A stretch of 64,000 bases of DNA from Drosophila persimilis. Lineage: Eukaryota > Arthropoda > Insecta > Diptera > Drosophilidae. A model generated the notes under the pieces. That model was given only the letters and a program-made list of their open reading frames with translations, had not been told where the DNA came from and made no database searches. How positions within the stretch are numbered: position 1 is the stretch's first letter; every line of letters begins with the position of its first letter. The position numbers and the translations under genes are program-made. Location of the stretch: the NCBI RefSeq assembly GCF_003286085.1, contig NW_020825289.1, positions 19,928,001 to 19,992,000 of the forward strand, given 5' to 3'. Below are positions 57,401-64,000 of this stretch, piece after piece.

Positions 57401-58952
57401 TTCAAAAGTGTCACGGAGCAACAGTCACAGCCGTCGTTGGCTGGCTCTTCAGCCAATCTTGGTCATCAACACAAGTGGCTGATAAGACTACGCGGCGGCT
57501 ATCTGCTAAACCATTTCCACATACACTATTAATTTGTTTATGTGTCCAATAAAGGAAACCATTTAAGCCCTGAATTACCCATTAAGTGGAGCTAATGCTT
57601 CTGTTCGAACACTGCCATAAACTGAACATTATTGATTACCTCCGAGTTTCGCTCTCTTAACTTTCCCCCGCCTCACAAATATCTTGCAAATAGCACGTCG
57701 ACCTTTTGGCTGACAATTTTGATTGATAAAGTTGGGAACATACGGGGCTGACTCGGAATAGATATCAAATGGAGGAGGGAACCAACCAAAAGCTTGTTAT
57801 CTAAGTATTCGACGCCCAAAAAGTACTCTTCACTCACCGTTATCTTGCCGTAGAGCTCAGGATATTCATATTTGTGCATGTTAGTGATGGGAAACTTTTC
57901 GGGTTCGCAAACCCTTCGTTGCGACTTGCAGCCCTCAAGCCACAATACTGAGACAACCGGTATTTTCCACTCCACGGCCTTTTTGTAAGTCGAGAGTAAC
58001 CCATCCTTAAAGATCACATGCGTGGTGTTTCTAGGGAAAAAGAGCGAGAACTGGCTTTCAGCTGGAAATTCAACCTGGATCGAAGCGATGTACTCACCGC
58101 AGTAGACGATCGTTGATCTGAGCCCCCATGTCGGCTATGATCGACTTGACACCATCGGAACGGTTGTCGTTGCCGGAACGCACATCCACGTAGACTACAA
58201 CGGAGCTCATGACCTCCTGGAGGGAAGGTGGTGGCTTGGGAGTACGCTCGTCAGCAGAGATGATACTCTGCTCGGTATGCGGCACATCAAACACATTGTA
58301 TGCGTTTCTGGTGGGACTTCTGCAGGACAAAAGAAGGAAATAAATTTCTCTAGCACGTTGATGGAGGTACTACTTACTTTAGAGCGCGAATGGCACGCAC
58401 TCGAAGTGAAGCGCTGGGGCTGTTGAGATCATTCTGTAGACGTGCCCAGGGTCCAACCGGCCTGGACGTGGGCGTTGTCACATTATTTTTTGTCTCCACA
58501 AAAGGCCCTTGGCTGATCGAACGTGGAGTCATCGGTTGCGAAACGACCGGGCGGGCCACGGGAGAAGGTTTGGACGTTTTTTTTGCACTAGTGTGCACGT
58601 CCGGCATCTTCTCCGAGGCACGCATGGTATCTATCCAAGAAGAACAAATTTGGTTAGCGATTTCTGGATCTAATTGCCACATTGTCTATATATTTTAGTT
58701 ACTACTAATTTTGATAGCTCCGTATCCAAAAAGATTACTAAATATTACAACAAAAATACAAAGCCTACCTGCTGTGTTCTGAGGCTGATTCAGTTGCTTC
58801 GGGGTGACATTCGAAGCCGGGTGCTCCTGCAACGGACGACGCACTGGTGGCGCATGATGTTGCAGTCTCTGCGTTTTCTGCGCTGCTTCGGCGACGACCG
58901 CCTCGTAAGTTTTCGTTTTCCATGAGGGTTTGCGTTGCACGAATTTATCCAT
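51477..58952 (-). CDS. MCPH1: Microcephalin (MCPH1), BRCT protein
   Basis: Nuclear BRCT protein that links chromosome condensation, DNA-damage response and syncytial mitoses in Drosophila. Nine exons (58952-58769, 58630-58378, 58319-58098, 58030-57838, 54535-54395, 54330-54236, 54175-52522, 52151-51933, 51872-51477) give 1,118 aa. The N-terminal BRCT spans exons 3-4 (SSVVVYVDV, NTTHVIFKDG, VVSVLWLEGC). The middle is disordered with an RRRSSAHI repeat array. The tandem C-terminal BRCTs include TTHLVSLEPRRTLNLLRGL, WIVNFGWI and YWVLDSI. If the exon 7 donor is skipped, the frame continues KVGNTVETPTEP to a stop at 52486, giving a form without the C-terminal BRCTs. An alternative first exon at 54603-54592 removes the N-terminal BRCT. 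Zip48C lies inside the 3.3-kb intron on the other strand. Confidence 0.92.
54592..54603 (-). CDS. MCPH1: Alternative first coding exon of MCPH1 (MSSI)
   Basis: ATG AGC TCC ATC followed directly by donor GTAATT, in phase 0 with the exon at 54535. It would start an MCPH1 form lacking the N-terminal BRCT domain. MCPH1 isoforms with different N-termini are known in Drosophila, as I recall. Evidence is splice consensus and phase only. Confidence 0.55.
54604..55593 (+). other. Divergent promoter and 5' UTR of Zip48C
   Basis: No coding frame. It holds ATCGAT at about 54799, a TATCGATA site, a TATA box and an initiator, then a leader of about 520 nt before the Zip48C ATG. The alternative MCPH1 start fires in the other direction from the left edge. 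Confidence 0.6.
54996..55075 (+). promoter_or_regulatory. Zip48C core promoter: DRE, TATA, Inr
   Basis: TATCGATA at 54996-55003, TATAAAAA at 55040-55047 and an initiator-like TCAGTCA at 55071-55077. The TATA-to-Inr spacing of about 31-33 bp is canonical, so transcription should start near 55073. Confidence 0.75.
55594..56616 (+). CDS. Zip48C: ZIP zinc transporter, SLC39A11 type
   Basis: ZIP-family divalent metal importer moving zinc into the cytoplasm. A single exon gives 340 aa, matching the family length. The N-terminal helices are around ALLGTLLTWGLTAAGAALVIF and VAGGFLLGSFFVYG. A basic and serine-rich cytosolic loop (about 105-190) follows. The two metal-site helices carry HNIPEGLAVGVSFG (H202, N203, E206) and QNFPEGLAVSLPLH (N239, E242, H251), the HNxPEG/xNxPEG pattern of the GufA/ZIP11 subgroup. 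The gene is nested within the MCPH1 intron on the opposite strand. AATAAA at 57088-57093 marks the 3' end. Confidence 0.95.
   Translation: MIPGYGPVTQALLGTLLTWGLTAAGAALVIFVRGTQRRSLDAALGFAAGVMIAASFWSLLKPAIEMAESSHLYGVYSFVPVAGGFLLGSFFVYGCDKLMSYLGLNSTKMMIQMTQSSKDKADIAIEDLKRNGNGERLASKSLESFSDCLSVQHSGESRRRKKGSINEMEQCTYTTTEEEKRAQEALSQWKRIMLLVVAITVHNIPEGLAVGVSFGAIGTSNSSTFESARNLAIGIGIQNFPEGLAVSLPLHAAGFSVGRALWYGQLSGMVEPIFGVLGAVAVTFANLILPYALSFAAGAMIYIVSDDILPEAHASGNGTIATWGTVSGFLIMMCLEVALS
56617..57837. other. Zip48C 3' UTR and MCPH1 intron
   Basis: The Zip48C 3' UTR runs about 480 nt to AATAAA at 57088-57093. The remainder to 57837 is intron sequence of MCPH1 with no convincing ORF. Confidence 0.6.
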
Positions 58953-59094
58953 GGTCTTCAGGGGTTTCCGCACGCGCGGACTTTATTTAATACAAAATAT
59001 ATATATATATTTTTTTTAAGGTGGAAATTGCAAAATACAAAATAAATAATTATTGCACAAATTAACAAAAACACCGTCTCGATTCGATTAATAC

Positions 59095-59154
59095 ATCGAT
59101 AAAATATACCGTCCGAACGTCACATTTTAAAAATATACCGTAAATATACTGACG
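59095..59154 (-). promoter_or_regulatory. MCPH1 upstream module (CGGTATAT boxes and ATCGAT)
   Basis: On the minus strand TCGTCAGTATATTTACGG is followed by TATATTTTT, AAAATGTGACG and a second CGGTATATTTT, then ATCGAT at 59100-59095, about 145 bp before the MCPH1 ATG. It nearly duplicates the eEF1alpha1 module at 47216-47275 in sequence, order and orientation relative to the gene. Confidence 0.65.
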
Positions 59155-59740
59155 AATGCAAGTTCTGTTTTACATATTCCTCGTTTTTGATATTCCGACG
59201 AATATTACTAGCTATATAGAACATTTAGCCATGCCATCATAATATTATACGATTGATGAATCAATTTTCTATTTAACTGGTGTATTCTTAATACTTGCTT
59301 TTATTGCATTTTGTGTAAAAAGAGGTTTAAACGAAAAAGTTCAACAAAAAAAGAGTCGCTATATTGCGTGTAACCCGTAGTATAGGTCTTTGTATACCCT
59401 ATTTTGTTAATTGTATATGAAAGTATAAATATTGATATGAAGATAAAACGGAACTAATATAGACCTTTTCTCAAATTGACATTTTTTAGACATATTCATG
59501 TATATGATGAGTGTTTTGTATATATATCTCGATCCTGATACCTATTCTTGGTCCCTATAAGAAGACAATAAGCTTCAAAATATCGTTGAAATATTAAAAA
59601 TAATATAATAAATAATATTGAATAATATTAAAATATTTTAGAAATAAATTGTTTTTGCCTGGGATGACAAACATATTCACAATTCTATAACATCCATTTC
59701 CCCCAGGGTATGCGTGCATGGAATGGGATATATGTATATA
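59137..59740 (+). repeat. Dispersed repeat copy R5 (longest)
   Basis: The most complete copy, homologous over its length to R1. It starts in TACCGTAAATATACTGACGAA, runs through CTAGCTATATAGAACATTTA, GGTTTAAACGAAAAAGTTCA, TTTGTATACCCTATTTTGTT and CTCGATCCTGATACCTA to CCCCAGGGTATGCG. It contains an insertion of AT-rich repeats (59570-59650) that R1 lacks. No ORF and no obvious terminal inverted repeats. Confidence 0.85.
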
Positions 59741-59764
59741 TATATACTGTATGGTTAGTGATGG

Positions 59765-59990
59765 GACTCATTGTTGTGAACCGGTTATTACCGATTTTAC
59801 TCGATTCAAATAAATACCAAAATATACGGTCTCATTGAAAAAATGTACAGTAAATATACTGACGAATTCAAGTTATATTTTACATATTACGTTTCTGATC
59901 TTCCTCCTTCTTTTCTTCTTTCTTCTTTTCCACCATCTTCTTTATATAACAATGATTGATGAAACTGGCTAAATATACCATTATATACCG
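59765..59990 (+). repeat. Dispersed repeat copy R6 (fragment)
   Basis: A second start of the same element: TACAGTAAATATACTGACGA, ATTCAAGTTATATTTTACAT, then a TTCTTC tract and TTGATGAAACTGGC, ATATACCATTATATACCG as in R3. Internal parts are deleted. Confidence 0.7.
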
Positions 59991-60481
59991 TCTCCTCTCT
60001 AGAAAATTCAAATTAAACAACAAATTAAATGCATTCAAATTTATTTTACATAGATATTTTATTTGAACTTATTTACATATGAAATGTATATACAGCAAAA
60101 TAATAAAAAGAAACAATAAATTGGACTTGCCTAAAGTAGCAATACACTTGCTTATGACGGAATCATTCCCCATCTTGCTATTCCTTCTCTCGCGCCTAAT
60201 TGGGCTCTAGGACATTCTCTCAGTCTTAAACGATTTAAAAAACTATGGCAAAATTTTAATTAGTTATTACAAATTGCATAATCATTAAATCTCTCTGGTT
60301 CCCTAAAAGTAATCTGCTGTTAATCTGTAGTAAAATGGCTGCATTTCGCATCATTTATCACAAAACTGACCGAAATGCACTCCACCAATCCCCCGATCCA
60401 CTGATCCAATATCGATAGCTTTGACTAAATAATTGTAAAACTAATGCTACACGTTGAATAAATTAGGGCCATCCGTGTTGG
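59991..60481 (-). other. 3' flank of expansion
   Basis: AT-rich, with TTTATT motifs (AATAAA on the minus strand) near 60047-60060 that may end the expansion mRNA. No gene seen. Confidence 0.5.
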
Positions 60482-62037
60482 TCATTCTGTGGGAAGAGAG
60501 AACATAATTAGACGAGATTCCCAGCATAAAGTATTTTTCGTTTAACCCACCATGTGCGCTGATCAGACTGCGGGCATCCCAGAGCGACATCTGCGACTGC
60601 GAGAGACGATGTTGTGGCGGATAGAGCTTGTAGGGGAAGTACGAGTGGTGGAAGGTGGCTATGGGAATGGGCTGCGGTGGCTGCAGGAACTGCTGATGCT
60701 GCTGCTGCAGGTGCTGGGCCGAGATCTTGCGTGAGATCTTCGTCTCTTTCTTGGGCTTGCTGGCCCCGCTGCACGGCTGCTTTGACGACTTGATGAAGTT
60801 GGGAATGCGTGCCAGAAGCCCGCAGTAGTAGGGATCGTCCTGCTTCTTACGCTGATGCGAGCTGCTCTTCTGACGCTTCTTGTCCGCATAGATGGGTGTC
60901 AGGGATCCGCCAGCTTCGTAGTCCGGCTAGGTGAGAGAAGAAAGGGCCCATGTGAGTAGGAATTGGAGAGTTAGGCCCATGCAGAGCAACTCACCTTGGG
61001 CACGTAGGGACCCTCGTTGAGGAAGGCGGCACTGAACACGCTGCGGCGTCCCTTACTGGAGTGGCTCGAGTGCTGGGAGTTCTGCGAGTCATCGGATGCG
61101 GCGGGCGTCGGGTAGATGAGGCCCACCTGACTCTCGATCGTCGAGTAGGGATCCTCGCTGCTCTGCGTCAGTGGCACCCGCATGCCCAGCGCGTCCAGCG
61201 ACTTGGGCATCGTCTGAAGGCGACTCCTCAGCATATCCATGGCCACCACGTTGACCACGAGTATCCAGACTGGAGTGTTGATTAGATTGTTGTTTGACTT
61301 GACCAGCGACACGGCCGACAGGCACTGCCGCTCCAGGCGACCCCTCTCCGGATATGTGCGAGCGAATTCGCGGTTAATGTTCGTCTGAAACTTCTTCATG
61401 TCGAACAGCTTGGCCGAGGTGCCGCCGCTGAGGGACATCTGCGGCATTTGCATGATGTCGCCGCCAATGACAGTCTCCTCGTTGCCCGACGATGTGTTAT
61501 TCACGAAGATGTTGCTCTTGCCATACCGCTTGATGAATATGTTGCCTATTTCGTCCATTTTGACCTTAAAGCCATCGCCAATGGACTTCTTGATGACCTT
61601 CGTCTCGGAGTCGCGCATGGGATTCTCGAAGCCATTCAAACCGATGCTGTTTAGAGGAGACATCAGGTTAGGGAAAAAATTCTTTGGATGGTCGGAGGGG
61701 TCTACTCACCGCACTCCGTCGAAACCGTTCTTGGATCCGTTAATGGTTATCACAGAGGAGCGGGCATAGGCCTTGGCCACGCGTCGGTTCTTCTCGAAGA
61801 CGATTATCTTGGCCCAGATCTCATCGTCGATCTGCTCCCACTTGGCCAGAACCTCGTTGATGTGATCCTGCCAGGGATAGGTCAAAGGATAAGCGCTAGT
61901 TCTAAGACAGACTACAAGCTACAACTCACCCTGAACAGCTTCTCGCGATCGTGCCAGACGTCTTCCTCCGGCTCATCTTGCCCGATGGCGTCCAAATTGT
62001 CCAGGGAACGCGATATGATCTTGCGGCGTGAAATCAT
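60482..62037 (-). CDS. exp: Expansion, MH2-domain protein
   Basis: Cytoplasmic protein with a Smad-like MH2 domain but no MH1; Expansion (with its relative Rebuff) shapes tracheal tubes. Exons 62037-61930, 61867-61710, 61646-60995, 60926-60551 and 60486-60482 give 432 aa. The start is MISRRKIISRSLDNLDAIG. MH2-like sequence runs from about residue 37 (WEQIDDEIWAKIIVFEKNRR) through SIGDGFKVKMDEIGNIFIKR to QCLSAVSLVKSNNNLINTPVW. The tail is Ser/Gln rich. The last 64-bp intron (60550-60487) has good ends and leads to an immediate stop (HE*). If it is retained, the frame stays open to TAG at 60447, giving 465 aa. The name rests on domain type plus neighbourhood. Confidence 0.82.
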
Positions 62038-64000
62038 CTTTGTGTGTGTCTGCTGCTGGCGTTTCCTCTGTCTGCCGATTGGAAAGAAGAGAACATTTTC
62101 CAAACAAATTATTATAAATAATTACGAGCGACGCTTCTAGTTATGGACAATTAAGTTGTGGGCTCTGGCCGAGGTTCTGGTGCGAAGTGATTACCTCCAG
62201 CGAAGGGGACACGCACTCCACAGATTATTAAGCAATCAGTCCAATCAATCTGTGAGCCAATGAACTCTACAAAACTGACCGGAATGGAACAATCGGCGCT
62301 TGGGTACAACACTACAGCACTACAGCACTACAACACTACTCCTTTGGCCGATCCGAGTCGATTTTGATTGATCGAATCACCAATGTCACCGCCTCTAATT
62401 GAATTGAGTCCCGATATTCACACCCAGTGCCGATGCCTTGACAATGCCTTGATTGTTGTTAAACACTTTGTTGGACAGTTGGTTTTGCATTTTTCAATTG
62501 GTTTCTTCTTCTTCGTTTGCCTGTCAGGTCAGAGCCACTTGCATGGCATTTCAATTGGCCATTTGGGGTTTTCTTCAAAGTCAAACTGATTTGTTTATGC
62601 GTCGCACCATTGCCAACGTTTTGTGACAAAATCCAGTAGTGCTCTACCGTGCTGTGGGCCCGTCCGTCAGGTGTAGTGGCGGCCGGACACGTGATTGGCA
62701 TTAATTGTTGCTTCATGCGATTTACCAATAAATGTGTGTCACACACATCGACTGGCAATGAAAGTGAGTCTTGGCCTGGAACAGATTCCAGTTCCATTGC
62801 CCATTAAGCTGTATCGATGAACCCCGTAAAAAAACTCCACGACTTCCCATTCCCATTTCCATGCCGCATCTTAGATGCGACATTTCTGAGCGTGGTCAAA
62901 TTAAGGGCACGACACGCATTGCATTTTCTAATGCAGATCCAATACCAGAGCGGCGTGCCGTGGCCCAATTGAAATTGTTTTCTCAATTACCCAGAACTGC
63001 AGGCTTGGGTTTAACGATTGTCCCGTTCCCGTCTAGCATTCGGAATCAAAGATTAGCGAGATCCCAATCCCAATCCCAGTCCCAGTCCATTGAAGCCGCC
63101 GACCCCTTCTTGGCTTTGGCTTTCTATTTGCCCTGCTCGTCGACTGCGTTGGCGTTGGTTCTTTAATTAACGGACAGAGTGGCCATAAAACCTGATAAAT
63201 GTCACGCACTTGGCTGTCTCCAAAGAACTTAGCGATCGAAGATCCGTTTTGGCCAGAGCGAAATTTCCAAAAAACACAACTGGTTTTTTCCGTCTGTGGT
63301 CTGTTTTGTGTTCTGGCCAAGGTTTAGATTTATGGCGAATAATATTCTGTAAGCCAATGTAGACACGCCCACAAGCCCCGACGTGTATGGGATATTGAAA
63401 AATCTTTGTTCTAGTTTCTGCACTACAATAGATGGGAAATATTGAATCTTGAATTGAGATGGAGCTGGAGATGGAGATGGAAAAAACTGTGCCAAATCCA
63501 AGTTCTCACATTCATTTGTGCGGGCGGCTATTGTGGCATAACCCTTGGAATGCCTCAGGAATCGGCCATCGTACGCCCATATGGCTCCTCCACTTTCATT
63601 CATGACTCAGTGAGTGGCTAATGATTCTCAAATATATCATTGCCGAGCCACGATTTTGACCTCTTCGCCTCATGGAGTAGAGCGAGTAGAAACCCCAAAG
63701 GCCGTACGAGTATCATTCAGTTCTGTCTGTTTCATCGGCTATTTTCGAGTGATGTGATTAAGTTTTCGGGTTTCCTACGTCAATGGGTCGAAATGCCAAG
63801 CAGCGGTTGTCCGCTTCGACTGTATTATGTATATTGTATAATATATACGCATAACATTTCGTTCTTTTCATCCCGTTTCCCCATCCACCAGAGAACTTCA
63901 TTTTTGCTGCTGCTGCTGCTGCTGGTGGCTGGATTTTGCTAATAAGTATATAAAATCTTTTTGTATGCCGAACGTGATGTTAATTTTTTGGCGATGATCG
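62038..64000. other. Upstream region of expansion, no gene seen
   Basis: A 5' UTR acceptor (about 62072, CAATCGGCAG before ACAGAGG) suggests a non-coding first exon of expansion further upstream. The rest shows CTACAACACTACAGCACTA repeats (62308-62340), a CCCAATCCCAGT repeat (63062-63090) and a GCT tract (63906-63922). No convincing ORF. Confidence 0.5.

Overview
The window is a gene-dense stretch of a Drosophila genome. The evidence is short introns of about 55-70 bp, the gene families present, and a set of genes that I place from memory in D. melanogaster cytological region 48C-D (Muller element C): S2P, Twdlbeta, Damm, a midasin gene, cuff, ERp60, eEF1alpha1, MCPH1, Zip48C and expansion. 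The codon usage and the unfamiliar dispersed repeats suggest an obscura-group species, but that is inference. All exon models were built by hand from splice signals, and each closes in frame from ATG to stop.

Layout. 1-7.6 kb is mostly non-coding, with microsatellites, a recent 219-bp tandem duplication, one likely internal exon of an unidentified gene (minus strand) and one doubtful small ORF. A tRNA-Trp lies at 7.6 kb, followed by the convergent pair LYRM2-like (+) and S2P (-). 10.3-11.8 kb holds three copies of a dispersed repeat. Then come a small tetraspan gene (11.9 kb), an SLC16-type transporter (13.5-18.3 kb), three more small four-helix genes of one family (19.2-23.1 kb) that surround the cuticle gene Twdlbeta (-), the caspase Damm (-), and the giant ribosome-assembly AAA ATPase midasin (24.5-42.0 kb, -, 13 exons, 5,556 aa). 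Midasin is divergent from cuff (+), and cuff is convergent with ERp60 (-). Next come eEF1alpha1 (+) with a 1.6-kb 5' UTR intron, MCPH1 (-) with the zinc transporter gene Zip48C (+) nested in its large intron, a repeat cluster (59.1-60.0 kb), and expansion (-). The last 2 kb shows no gene.

How the genes relate. They do not form one pathway. Two ER genes (S2P, which activates SREBP/ATF6-type factors, and ERp60, an oxidoreductase) share the region with translation genes (midasin, eEF1alpha1), a germline piRNA factor (cuff), a chromosome-condensation/DNA-damage factor (MCPH1) and developmental or cuticle genes.

Most interesting signal. One diverged dispersed repeat lies directly upstream of S2P, MCPH1 and eEF1alpha1, in the same orientation relative to each gene. 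At eEF1alpha1 and MCPH1 the repeat end merges into a near-identical module of about 38 bp that carries CGGTATATTTT boxes (core-promoter Motif-6-like) next to an ATCGAT (DRE-type) site. This looks like a mobile-element-derived housekeeping promoter. Other points are a fourth Damm exon that restores the caspase C-terminus, a GC-AG intron in midasin, a regularly spaced RRRSS repeat array in MCPH1, and in-frame short introns that could be retained.
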